From Aristolochia californica (lineage: Eukaryota; Streptophyta; Magnoliopsida; Piperales; Aristolochiaceae): DNA of 64,000 nt. The stretch is from NCBI GenBank assembly GCA_029961685.1, contig JARWKL010000015.1:21545220-21609219 (forward strand), read 5' to 3'. The notes below the pieces were generated by a model that saw nothing but the letters and a program-made list of their open reading frames with translations, did no database searches and had not been told where the DNA came from. Positions 13,801 through 27,000 of this stretch are shown here, in pieces (position 1 is the stretch's first letter; every line of letters starts with the position of its first letter). A program made the translations under genes and the position numbers.

Positions 13801-16800
13801 AATGTGAATCGTGCCGTTGGCACAATGCTAAGTCATGGAGTGACGAAGAGATACCACATGAATGGGCTACCTAAAGATACCATCCATGTGAAGCTGACAG
13901 GAAGTGCTGGACAAAGCCTTGGTGCATTCCTCTGTCCACTCTTGATATAGAAGAGGACAGCAATGACTATGTAGGCAAGGGATTATCTGGGGGGAAGATT
14001 GTAGTGTATCCTCCCAGAAAGAGTCAGTTTGATTCAAAGGAAAATATAGTCATTGGTAATGTTGCTCTCTATGGAGCAACTGGAGGGGAGGCGTATTTTA
14101 ATGGAACTGCTGCTAAGAGGTTTTGTGTGCGTAACTCAGGGGCTAAAGCTGTGGTTGAAGGGGTTGGAGATCTTGGTTGTGAGTACATGACATATGGTAC
14201 TGTAGTAGTACTTGGGAAAATTGGAAGAAACTTTACGCAGGGATGAGTGGGGGTGTTGCATATGTTCTTGATATGGACGAGAAGTTTCACCAAAGGTGCA
14301 ACATTGAATTGGTGGATCTTGAGAAAGTAGTAGACCACGATGATATCTTGATATCATGCTCAATGCTTACGGCCATGGTACTTTCGTCAAGCATGCTGGG
14401 CAATTTGCTGAACATGGACTGGGTCCAAAGACTGAGGTTACTGGGGACATGCTGCATTTTGCCAATGAGGCAACCATTGGGGCAGATCCCACAAAGGCTG
14501 TTAATGTCGAAGCAGAAGTTACCAGTTTGGCGCAAGCGATAGTTCAACTTGTTGTTTGGTTGATTATCCGTATTGGGGTATGCTACAGCAAGTGATGCTG
14601 GCCGTGTCAAAAAAAAAAAAAAAAAATTGCTTCTCTAGTGGATGCTCCAGTTTTGTAGTCCAGACGGCTGACACAGATACCGTGGTTGATACTTGAGAAC
14701 AGGTGGAGATGTCGGTACGGGCAAGCAGACCCTACCTTCAAGCTTGAGGACCAGCTCTTTCTCCCAGGGGGAGTGTAATGTTATGCACGCAATAACATTA
14801 TTATTTTAATTGTTTTTCTTTAATTTACTTTATTTTCTTTCAGTTAAAGAATTAATAGGCCACAATGGTATTTTTGGAATATTTTATTTACAGGGGTATT
14901 TTGTAATATTTTATCTTAAACCTTGTAAGGGTGAACCATATTTAAGGGGTAAGAGTAATGAGAAAGGCAAGCATTGATTTCGAGTTCTCCTCAACGAGCT
15001 CAGGGGTATGCGTTCTCCTTAACGAACCTAGGGTTTTCAAGCTTCCCTTTGGCTTAATCTTAGTCTTTCTCTTCTTCCTCCCTACGAATCCATGTGTCAG
15101 ATCCAGGACCATAACAGTGTTGTCTACGACGGCTATCTAGTGAGTGATGACAAACATTCAAGAGTCCACAACCCGAGCCCTCAACGATTATTGTTTCTTG
15201 GAATGTAAGAGGAATAGACGCTCTAAGAAAACGTGCCACAATCTATCTTTTTCTCTCCCTTCACAAGCATTCAATTGTAATTCTGCAAGAAATCAGGCTT
15301 TGTTAAAAATTTGAAATGTCTGAGGCCGCGCCCATGTGTGAGACCACGAGCACGACCAAACAAGACAGTGCCGCCTGCCACCAGTTCTGGCCCCACCCTA
15401 CCCCCACCTACCGGCCGTCGCATCGCCAGCAGTCCCACTGTTGTCATCTCCAACAACGGCCACCGGCGCTCCAAGCTTGTGCGAGCTCCAAAAAAACATC
15501 CTCCTACCCCCAAACCTCCTTCGTGACAGGCGTCTTGCACTGGCACGGTCAACAACCAATCATTCCACCTCATAAACCAACAAATCCCGCATCCTCCAAT
15601 GGCTGAAGGATGGTCTAAACCTCACATACACCCCCATAATTTCTTTCCTCCCCCCTCCCCCCCAAAGCCTAGCTCGTGCACTTCTGCACCCAGCCGGAGA
15701 CAACGACGGCCCTCACCTTCGCCCTCGTACCCCACCCCCCTTTAGGCATCCTAGGGATCACGGAATGGCTTCCTTCGACGCTATCCAATCAGTTCGTTAA
15801 ATGGGCGACCATAACAAGCTTGCTAGTGGAGTTATGGCAGCTTTTGGTCTTCACTAGCATCATGGAGGAGTTCGGGTCCATCATTGCTTTGGACCCACTT
15901 ACCGAGCATTGGCATCAACTCGCTGAGGCCCGAGTTCTCATCAAACCGCTTTGACATTGAGATGGAGTGCACTTCAGATGCGTCTTGGTTGATAACGCTC
16001 GATTTTGGGTCCGAATTGACATTGAAGTTATGTCTGACTTCCAACATGTGGAGTACCCCACTATCGAGGAGCCATCTGGAGGCCTGGCAACGCTTTGAGA
16101 GCAGAGCGTACTGGCTTAACTCCTCCCCAGGAAGTGTGGTCCTCCCCTTGCAGCTCTGGCACGAGCCAGTCCCCAGGCTCGCTTGTCCCCTTGCCTGCCA
16201 CGTTCACCCCTCCTATCTCTCACCCCCAAGTAGGAAAAATTCCCTCACCACATACAACCTCCCCCATAAATTAACCCTTCTGACAACCTTCTTGTCAGTC
16301 GCCAGATACAGCCTACCGACACTCACCCCGTCTTTACTAAAAAAAAAGTCATACTCCATTATCCCCACATTTGGAGGTCGTCGAGTGTCCTTTGGATACG
16401 TTTAAATCCAGCCTCCTCCAATGCTCTCACCCCAGAAATCACCCTCCCGAGCATGGACTCCCTCTTTAATCTATCATTCTGACGCTGAGTCTGGGACTAG
16501 TGAGCAAGGCCGCCGTCAAAATCCCCCCCCCCCCCATAGCTACTTACTAGCGGAGGAATAGAGGTCAGCCTCGGCAACTGTTTCAAGGGGAGCCCAGTGC
16601 TCAAGTTCGTTTCTCTCGAGATCCAGAGACAGGCCTTTTTGTTTTCCTAGAACCGGGTGAAAGATCTCAGTGTTTCGTAGAGGCACTTCAGTCCAAGTAA
16701 CACAAGTACGACCCGGAAACTTGGGCTCAGATCGTGGAGCTAGCAAAAGTGATGGGAATTGTCTTCACGGGGCCTCTTCTGGGGACAATCACCCCTCAGA

Positions 16801-17537
16801 AAAGTCGAAGAAAAAAGAAATGATCGATGATTATGCTCTGGCGGAATGTTCATGGAATTGGCTCGTCGCGGTGGCGTGCGTCTATTCGAAGCCTTCTCGC
16901 CTTTACCAAATCAAGCATTGATGTGCTTTAAGAGATTAAGGTAGCTTCTCTCCCTCTCGGCTTCGTTCGTGATAATTGGCCTTTGAGGGAACCCGGCTAG
17001 AACATTGTGGATGTTGTTGGCTCGACGGGAGGCATCTTCTTATCTAGGACACGGGCATCCTTGAGGTGATTGATAGCTTTCAGGGAAGCTATTCGCTTGG
17101 CGTTAAGTTGCGAGATAAGTGCTCAGGGAAAATTTGGTGTCTCGTGGGGATCTATGGACCTACTAGACATAAAGAGAGAGAGAGACCTCTTCTAGGACGA
17201 CCTCCTGTCGGTCTACCAGAGATGACTTGTCCCTTTGTTACTCGCTAGAGACTTCAATGTAATTCGGTTTTGCCATGAGAAATCCCCGTCGTCTGGGAGG
17301 ATCACTACCTCCATGAGGCTCTTTGTTGACTTCATTGGATGTTGGGAGCTCAATGAAATTGCTGTCCTAGAAGACCTTCACTTGGTCAAACAGTATGCAA
17401 CCCCCTGTACTATCAAAGCTTGACAGATTTCTCGCCAACGAGGATTGGCTACGGCTCTATAACAATGCTACTGGTAAAGTGCTTAGTCGTACAGTTTTGG
17501 ATCATTGGCCGATCATGGTGGACACTCACTTCGGCAG

Positions 17538-17569
<32 letters not shown>

Positions 17570-18014
17570 GCCATTCAGAATCAACAATGCTTGGATTAAT
17601 GACCCCTCGTTTGATTCTTCGGTCCAGTCCTTTTGGAGGAGGATAGTTGTTGTTGGCCCAAGCGGGTGGTCCCTCCCGATGAAACTCAAGGTTTGCAAGC
17701 CCCTTTTGCGCTTCTGGGCCCTTGAGCTCCAGTCTACCTGTTTGGCGAAGAAAGCTTCCACCCCTACTCAGGTGGCTATCCTTAACATTGATGAGGAGTC
17801 TAGAAGCCTGACCTCTAAAGAATCTGCTCAGCGTTATGCTCTCCAGGGGCAACTGCAAGCCTTTATTGACTGTACTTGGTCTCATATTCCTAGATTTGCT
17901 AATTTTGTTGTCGATTTGCTTGTTAAGCAGGGAGCTTCCCTCTAATCCCTTGTTGTAAAGGGAATGCTCCCTTAGCTTGCAGCTTTTGTTTGCTGAATAA
18001 AATCACCATTTCTC

Positions 18015-18045
<31 letters not shown>

Positions 18046-21000
18046 CACTGAAGTCACCAACCAGCATCCAAGGCTGAGACCATCACTGAAGGAGCTCAAA
18101 TAAATCCTCCTAGAAGAAGGATCTTTGCATGTACCTTGTTGGACCATATACACCCACCAAGCACCATGTAACATTTTGCTCCTTATCAAACAACTTTAGT
18201 CCAATTGGTATTCTCTAATGCACGAGTCTAAGAAGTCAAAAAGCTGCCTTGTCCCAAATGATGAGGATACCCCCTGCTAAGCCACGGGCATTAAGGGCCT
18301 TCCACAAGGGCTGTTGCTTGTGCCACATGTCTCTTACAAGCAACTTGATCATAAGCTCCCACTTGCTTTATTGGAGGACAGCTAAGCTGGCTTTATTAAC
18401 TATTATAGTTTCCCAACTTGATGCTCTTCTATTACACATGTAGCCTCACTCAATCCTTCCATTATAAAACTTATACAGACTCAAACAAATTAACACTGCC
18501 ATAGTCTTGTGAAATGAAAGTTTGCTCATGATTTTTAGTTCAAAGCAATAATTTCCATTTCCATATACTTTCAAAAACCATCGATCGATGAAATGATCGA
18601 ACAGCATCAGATTTATAAAGCCACAACACGTCCATGCAAGTTAATTCAAACAATAACAATAATAGAGAGATTAATGATATAAGTTAGAATGAAGAACAGA
18701 GAGAAAAAACTTGCATTAACATTTTAGAGACTTAAACTATACCTGCCTACTGTAGTTGAAACACTTTCAAAGCTTGATATAGGAAAAAGACTCATTTCAT
18801 TTGCTTTTCTAGAATTCTCAATCTCTGCTTCACATTTTTCCAGTTTCGCTTTCAAGTCCAGAGCTTCCTAAAGGTGAACAATATCAAATGACAAGAAGAT
18901 AAAATTCATAGAAGTGAAAAACAAAAATTGAAAGCAATAAATGCAGAAAATTTAAACTTAGAAGAGAAAATATTTTAAAAAATATATAGATACATGAGGA
19001 TAAAATACCAGACCTTTTCCAAATCTTTCCTCATAGACACTTCTTTCTCAAGTTTCTCTCGGTAATCATTTTCCACCTGACTCAAATGTGTCTACACATG
19101 AATAATTGAAACAATTAAGATAATTAAGAAACAGAAAGGACCTTCTGTCACTCAGAACACAAATGCAAGAAAGGCAGTTGGAGAAAATTCCTTACTTCCA
19201 GTGCTTTAATTACACCTTCAAGATCACCTGCCTTCTTAGACCATTCTTCAGCACTCTCTTTGTACAGATCAGCAAGTTTAGATACCTTCATTGTTAGTGA
19301 AAGGAAATGTCAATATTCTTTTTAAGTGGTGCTAGATACAGCATTACATAATCAGAAATTATCTGAAACATATCAATTTGCAGAATTTCCAAAACATTCA
19401 AATACGTCCTTCAATAATATGACAAATTAGGTCCAGTATCCCTCCTCAGCACTATGTTGTTAGTGATCTCATTATAATCACTAAGTTGTGGTCTTCGTTT
19501 GCACTGAAAAGCAGCATTTTTCCTTTCTCATAATATACTAAATAAGAATACGGAGGTACATAACCCAGGCCCCACAGGTACCAAGGGCCTTCCACTGGTG
19601 GTGCTGCCGTCTTCGTTTGTATGAGAGTGTAACCCAGTATTCTTTGTACTTTCTTTTCTATTAAGAATAAAAGCTTCCAGAACAACAAAAATTACAATCT
19701 CCTAGGAAAAATGCCTCATAAAAACTACAATCAGAGACAACTCGAAGTTCATTCTTGGCTCATAGAAAACGGAGGACGTCATACAATTCAGGCAACGTTT
19801 CCTGAGGCCGAAAAATAAATTCCTTTTGCCACTTCAAACTCTCAAAACCAAACTCTTTCATGACATAATAGAAACAAAGACAGAACTGGAAGACAAAGGG
19901 GTGGCTGAAAAATGGATCATACAAAGCAAAATAAATTGTGAAGATTCACTAAAAGAAAAGCAAATAATTTAATAATTAAATTATGTAAAGAAAACTATCA
20001 AAAACAACAACAACTACAACTACAAGCAGAACTCTCTTTTCTTCTTAATAAAATATCATGAGGACAAACTTTCAAAAAATGTGGACATATTGCAGCATCA
20101 CAGCAAAGCAGTCGAGAGACCAAGTGCACCAACTGCATTATAGAAGTAATAGACAACACCACCTGTTACTAATATTCTAGGTGGTCTGACCAGGTGTGAA
20201 TTGATCGAAGTAATGTCAATAGCCAAAATCAGTTGATTGAAGGAAACAAAGTAATGTTGACATGTCACACCCCTCTCCTTGTAAAACGGCTTGTAGTGAG
20301 ATGCTCGATCTCACTTTCTAATTTTCACCACAATTACCTAAGTCGTTCATCTCAACCACCTACCTCATCCGCTATAGGTGTCATAGAAACCAATACTTAG
20401 TTGTTGTCAATTTATTTTAATTATTGTTGTGGAGGAAGGCCCTGTTTAGCTAGGTATTGTAATCCTTACTCTTTTTTAATAGCTTATACATCTTCATTCA
20501 AAAACAAAAAAAATTATTTTAATTATGGTCATAAGGACGAAGGTTAGTTTGGAATGGGTAAGTAATTTTCACTATTTTAAGGGGTTTATTAGGCGTAGAG
20601 CTGAAGTTATTAGAAGGGATTTTTGAGTTAGATTGGATTTAGAAGTTAAGAGTAGGAGTTGTATTAGTAATTAGTGAAGTATAATGAGTTACAAAGAAAA
20701 AAAATCGTTGGTAGTGTTAAGGAATAGTCCCACATGGATTAGTGAGATAAAAGATCTTGAGTTTATTAGTTGGTATAAGAGGTTTACTAAGTGGCTAGTC
20801 ATTTTGGGATAGGGCCTTCGACCCAATTTAACATGGTATCAGAGCAACCACTCAGTATGTGGGCATTCTACCCAAATTATCCACATACCAAACGTGAGGG
20901 CATGCACCAAAATTATCCATGTGCCTACACGTGAGGGGGAGTATTAAAGAATAGTGCCACATGGATTAGTGAGATAAAAGATCTTGAGTTTATTAGTTGG

Positions 21001-24000
21001 CATAAGAGGTTTCCCAAGTGGCTAGTCATTTTGGGATAGGGCCTTCAACCCAATTTAACAGGTAGTATGGTGGAGTTGGTCTAGCAACAAAGCTTCAAGA
21101 CTAGACAGAAAAGATTCCCTTCATCTACTAATTGCATATGTTTTTGTTTTTACTCATCACGTTTGACATCAAAGAACCCTCCATACAGGCCAAGAAACAA
21201 TAAGTCTGGTCATCATGCCTTTAGGTCTTAATGCTTTTTCTTTTCCATAATAGCTATTAGGCATTTCTCCAGAATTCTTGCCAACCCCAAGGTTTGGGTT
21301 TGGGTCAGCCATGACTACAAGGCTGTCAAGTTCACTAATGGCGTTCTCATTACCATGTTGAAACCATCAACAAAGGTAACTATGTTGTCCAATCTAGGTA
21401 TCTCCTGTTGGTGGGAAAATAGAAGTTGTGCGCTAGGAAAATCAAGTTGGCAAGCACACGGCTTGTAAAGGCTAATGTTTGCATGATGGCAGGAATAATG
21501 AGTTGTTTAGCAGGGAGCAGATCTGTGGCTCCTTTAAAATGTGAGCCTTCCAGTCATCCCTTGGTCATCCTTGGACAGCCCACAATGACAACAAATTCTC
21601 TTACAAGACCAAAAATGAAGGGAGCATCAGTGAAACAACCATCCATTCTACATTGTTCTGCTCCAACCTCTCCAAAGACTTAGAAGAGATTCCCAATGCT
21701 TACAAAAGACTTAATGAAGAGAAATTGTGTACCTTTTCTTTGGAGAATAATGAGAATTACATTAAGGTATAAGGAATAATGAGAAATGATGTACCTTACT
21801 ATCCATAAACCAGTGATGATTCTGAATTGGTAACCCAGGACTTTTAAACTAAGTTTTGATGGAAGCTCCGAGTAACCCTGGGGCAGCGGATATTGATGGG
21901 ATTATTAGCGATCATTATAGTTAATTTTATTGTTTTTTTCTGGGTCCACTGGGCATAGAACTCCCTTGAGGCTGAAGTGATGTATATGCTTCAATGGCAG
22001 AAGCATTACAAGCAGAGAATTAGAGTCATTGATGGTTGAAGGTGACTCAAAATGGGTAATTGATTAGCTGAGTACCTCTAGTCCTCCATGGAAGGTTGAG
22101 CAGTACTTTGACAAGGCTGAGACGTTGAGCAATCTCTTCACATTTCTTGGAATCACACAGTTTTATCTGCTAATTCGATAACGGACTCCCTCGCTACAGA
22201 TGGTAGTTGTTGTCAACATCTTCTTGTAGAGCACAATGTGCCCCTTTAACTTTCTTTCTGTTTTTAGTTGAGAGCTCCTTTTTTTATTCTCAGCCTTATG
22301 TAGTTCCCTCTTTTTTTCTTTTTTTTTTTTAATGGTGGTTCCCTCATTTAATGAAATCACCATTCAGAAAAAATAAAAGAAGGTTAAGAGGGTAACCATT
22401 CTTCACATTAATATTAAAGTTGTATCTTCTGCATCTACATTTATATGTTGTGCACATATGATTACCTCTAAAGTTTATGGTCTTTTTTCTTAGATTTTGA
22501 AAACAAAGAAAAACAAACATATATTGGACGGCATCGAGACATGATGACATCATGCGGAGCGATGGATGCGACTCCCTAGGCAAACCTTCTATCCGCCCCC
22601 CTGTGCATTCTGCCTCCGCCTCTCAGCCAACCCGGGAAACACTTCTCACCTCTCCTATGACAACCTTCGACAACAAGTTCAGCGGTGGATGTTCTCTTCT
22701 TCAGTAGCAGCAACGCGGCAGCTAGAGGATATCAATTTGGAAGACGACAACCTGGGCTGGCAGACTGTGACCAGCCGAGCTACACGAAGAAGACTCCGAT
22801 AGACCTCGCCGAGAAACCCCACCACTTTCACCTTCAGATATGGAAAGACTCATACCACCGTTCGTCAAACCCAAAAACGCTCGGGTTGCGCTATCCATAT
22901 ACTGTCCAGGACGAGCAGTAGGCATTCATTTATCACTATCCCGACCATTGTTGGAGACTCCTTCATCAAGCTCTTTGATAAGGTTGTGTCTGGCAACAAT
23001 GGATGTAGCAGCACTAAAGAGCTCTGGACTGGGGACTTTGTCTTCTACCTCGCCACCCAACTTCATCATGGAAATTTGGATTGTAGGATAACCCAATGCC
23101 GTCGGGGATCAATCATGGGAATCTTCTTTGTCCCTAAAATTACCAACTCCCAACTTCGGCTGGGATGCTTTTCGCAATTGTTTCCTTCAACTCCTGCTTT
23201 CAGCCTCCCCAACACTGCCTGATACACAACACCACTACCCATCTGCAACCAGCCACCGGCCAAACTACAACAGCAAAAGTGAACCCCCCCCCCCCCCCCC
23301 CCCCCCCCCCGAAACCCTAATGTCTCCTTCAGCTCCTGCTTTCAGCCTCCCCAACACTGCCTGATACACAACACCCCTACCCATCTGCAACCAGCCACCA
23401 ACCGAACTACACCAGCAAAAGTCAACCCCCCCCTTATCGACCATAACCTAGAATTCATCTCCCTCACCCTCCCAAGCCAGGCTCTCTCTGATGGGCAGAA
23501 GCGACTCGCCACTGCTGCTCTGGCCCTCGCCCACCCACATAGCTCCTTCGGCCTTCTCCTTTCAAACTAGTTCTCCACTCACCTTGACCTCAATTATACC
23601 CCTCCCATCTCCTAGGTCATTGGACACCTCGAGATAATCCACTTCAAAAACCTGGAGGACAGATCCTCAACCAAAGAAACTATCTCTCATACATCTTCAC
23701 CCGTGAGAGAGGTTTATGGACTGGTCCCCTACTCTCACAAACTTCTCCCTTGGTCAATGGATCACTGTCAAAGTGATACGAGTGGAACTCCCGACACACC
23801 CTGGAGAGCATAGTGGATATCTATGGCACCCTCTTGCATATCAACAACAATACCACAACATTGGTTGAGTTGGGGCACGCCAAGCTATTCATTCTACCCG
23901 CCCAACCAATGACCACCCCACAACTCCTCAAACTCTCCTCTAGACTTGCATCTTTTTGGGTTCTCCTATCCTTTGACGCCATGGAAATTGTGCCCTCCTT

Positions 24001-27000
24001 CACCTTCAATTGGCAAGGTGACCAACCCAGTGCTCCTCACTTGGCCCTCAACTCACCCTCGGGTGCCATTGAATCCACTCAGCCGCCCATCGATTCCCAC
24101 CCTCATTCAAATTTCGAACCACCCCCACCTACCCCCTGCTAGCCAAACAAGACAATCAGTCTCCTTTTCAGAGATTCCTTCCACCTAACCCCCATGTTGT
24201 CTCTGCATCACTGACATTGTACCCTATATCAGCACCTGCCCCCTCCTCAATAAACCCAGAAAGCGACCTCGCCCTGATAGTCTGCCAGGTACTGTCCAAC
24301 AATTTCAGAAAGCACCTCAAATCTCAAGTTAGTCAATCGGACAACCCTCATTCGTTGACTCTCAAAGCAAACCTAAACCTCTCCTTGTCTCACACCATTG
24401 ACCCACTGCTCATGTGGATTCAAGACAAACCCAACTACCCCCAACAACTTCCCTCTAACTGTCGAACCTCCTATATCTCACCCAGCTCCACCCTTTCTCT
24501 GCCCCCACAGCCATTTCAGTTATGAAACAAGAAGAGCGCCCCCCCCCCTGTCGGCTTACCACTCGAACACACACTCCTCCCCCTCTATCAACACCGGCCC
24601 CCGAACCTCTCCTTCAACTCCAAATCGTCTAACAGCACCCCCCCCCCCCCCCCCCCCCCTCCAAATGATAATTCTCTCCTGGAACATCAAGGGAATCAGT
24701 TCGCATTTAAGAGTGCCACCATCCAAAAGATTTTTTCAGCATGTAAGCCTTCTATTGCTATCCAGGAGACTAAAGTGCAACCTTTGGACAATCCTGTCGT
24801 CCACGACCTCTGATACTCCTCAGACTTTGATTGGACTGCCATCAATACAATTGGCCATGCTAGCGAACTTCTTATCTTCTGGAACCCCAACCACGTCGAA
24901 GCTCTTCACTTGGCCCCAACAACATTCTCCATTGGGCTTCAGATTCGGGATCGCAACTCTAGGCATACTTGGGCCATTGCCTATGTTTATGGCCCTACTA
25001 GATACCATGCTGGTTTCTGGGACGAGTTGTTGGGCCTCCTCCAACTCTAGGACCTCCCTTGGATTCTAGTTGGCAATTTCAATGCCATTAGGCTATGCAG
25101 TGAAAATCCCCTCTCGTCAGTAGAATCACATCCTCCATGCATGCATTCACTGACTTTATTAGCAGCTTTGACCTGATGGAGATCCCCTTTCCGGAAAAGA
25201 GTTCACTTAGACTAATGGTCCGCAACCACCAATCCTCTCTAAACTTGATTGGTTCCTTGCCAATCCCGGCTGGCTCCAACTTCATTGAAACATTTCTAGT
25301 CGGATTCTTAACCGAACCTGTTCCAATCACTGGCCGATCCCCCCCTCCCCCGAACTCTCCCTTCACAATGATCTCACTCTTGACTTCCAATCTTTATCTT
25401 ACAACAAAATCATCCATTGAAAACAATGGGTCAGGTTTCGTTGACCGATGGAGGTGGAAACACCAAATTCTTCCACTCCATCGCCTCAGCCAAACAAAGA
25501 GCTAACCAAATCACCTCCCTCAACATTGAGGACCAAGTGAGCTAGGATAAGCTATCTATTTTTTTTAAACGGTGATGATTTTATTACGAAGCAAAGCAAA
25601 AGAATACATCAAGGGAGGTCTCCCCTTACAACAAGAAATTGCAGGGAGTGATCCAATTTAGCACACAAATCAGCAATCGAACTGGCTGATCTAAGAACAT
25701 GAGACTAAGTACAAGAGGTAGTGGAAACAATGTCCATAATATCAAGAAAAGGCTGCCAATGATGCCACAAGGGGAAAGAGGCAATGGCACACCAGCCGAT
25801 GACGACTTTGGAGTCACCCTCCACAATAAGAGGACCTCTGAAGCAATCCTGGAAAATGAAAAGCCCGTGGAGGAGACCAGAGAGCTCAACAAAAGTCGAG
25901 TCCGCAACACAGAGAGGACCAGAGTAAGAAATAATAGTCGTGCCTCCAGAATCAAAAATCACCCCACCAAAGCCTACTAACCCCGGATAAGCTCTCTATT
26001 ACTAATGCAATTGTGAAATTTTTCACAAATCTATACACCAAGGAGAGGTTTGATCATCTATTCTTCTAGCACCTCAGATACCGCCGGATCAATGACCAAT
26101 CTGCCTTCAAGTTGAAGTTGTCATTCTCTCCCTCAGAATTGATCTTGTTGTTCTCGGGGTGCCCATGGACCGTGCCCCGTAGCCTAACGACTTCAATGGG
26201 GAGTTTTACCGCCACTACTAAACCACTATCCACGGGGAAATCTATGCCCTTGTCAACAATTTCCACCAATGTGGCATTACCTACCAGGCCATGGGAGCTC
26301 CACTTATTGCCTTGGTGCCCAAGAAACCCAACGTCAAGCATCCTCATAATTTCAGGCCAATTAGTCTCACCACCAGCATGTATAAGATTATCGCTCGGTT
26401 GTTGACTAATGGATTTCGAGACGTCCTTCCTTAGATCATTCACCCGCGCCAGAGCACCTTCATCTGGGACAAAACATCAACTCCGCCATAGCCGCTCACG
26501 AGCAACTGACTCCTTCAAGCACTCCAAACTCCCTAGATTCACTCTCAAACTCGATTTCGAGAAGGTTTTTGATCGTGTTAACTAGAAACTTATCTCCTTA
26601 GGCGCATGCATTTTGGAACCTACTGGCGGTTTTGGATACGCAATTGCATTTCATCCACTGCCTACTCCATCTTGGTGAATGGCGTCTCCTATGGGAACTT
26701 TCAAGGTTCTCATGGGATCCGACAGGGGGACCCCTTATCACCTTTCCTCTTCACGGTCATTGCTGAGCACCTCTCCACTATGATCCACCATGCAAAGCAC
26801 ACTGGCTAGCTTTCTCCTATCTCCAATCAGTCGGATCAGGACATTGGAACCTTTCAATATGTTGATGTCACACTGATCTTTGGAGAAGGCACCATGGATC
26901 AAATTATAAGAGTCAAAGTTTTGCTTGGCCTGTTCGAGATCTCCCAGAGCCAAAAAATCAATAGGACCAAATCTTCCATCACTGGATACAATGTTGACCA

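Larger units (their letters stand above)
10910..15116 (+). mobile_element. Non-autonomous LTR retrotransposon carrying fragments of two host genes
   Basis: A 4,207-bp element with complete LTR architecture: 5' LTR 10910-11260 and 3' LTR 14779-15116 (both begin TGTTATGCACGC and end CCATAACA), a primer binding site TGGTATCAGAGC complementary to initiator tRNA-Met two bases after the 5' LTR, and a G-rich polypurine tract just before the 3' LTR. It is flanked by GTGTT on both sides (10905-10909 and 15117-15121), a perfect 5-bp target duplication. The 3.5-kb interior shows no gag, protease, integrase or RT. It holds intronless, frameshifted pieces of a GH3 glucan exohydrolase and an NADH-glutamate synthase, both in the element's sense orientation. 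By eye the LTRs differ at roughly 5% of positions plus a 20-bp indel, so the insertion is not recent. It must have been mobilised by an autonomous partner. Confidence 0.9.
10621..15303 (+). mobile_element. LINE fragment (ORF1 C-terminus and endonuclease start), split by an LTR element
   Basis: The left part (10629-10883) is an open frame with a linker-like tail ([18 protein letters not shown]). The right part (15122-15303) reads [19 protein letters not shown] and IVILQEI, the start of an L1 endonuclease. The two parts are separated exactly by the LTR retrotransposon at 10910-15116 with its 5-bp target duplication, so they were once contiguous. The endonuclease stops near 15303, where another LINE body begins. 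Confidence 0.7.

Noticed and set aside
20264..20450. TGTCACACCCC start resembling a gypsy LTR
   Set aside because: No matching 3' end, primer site or second LTR; kept only as a remark.
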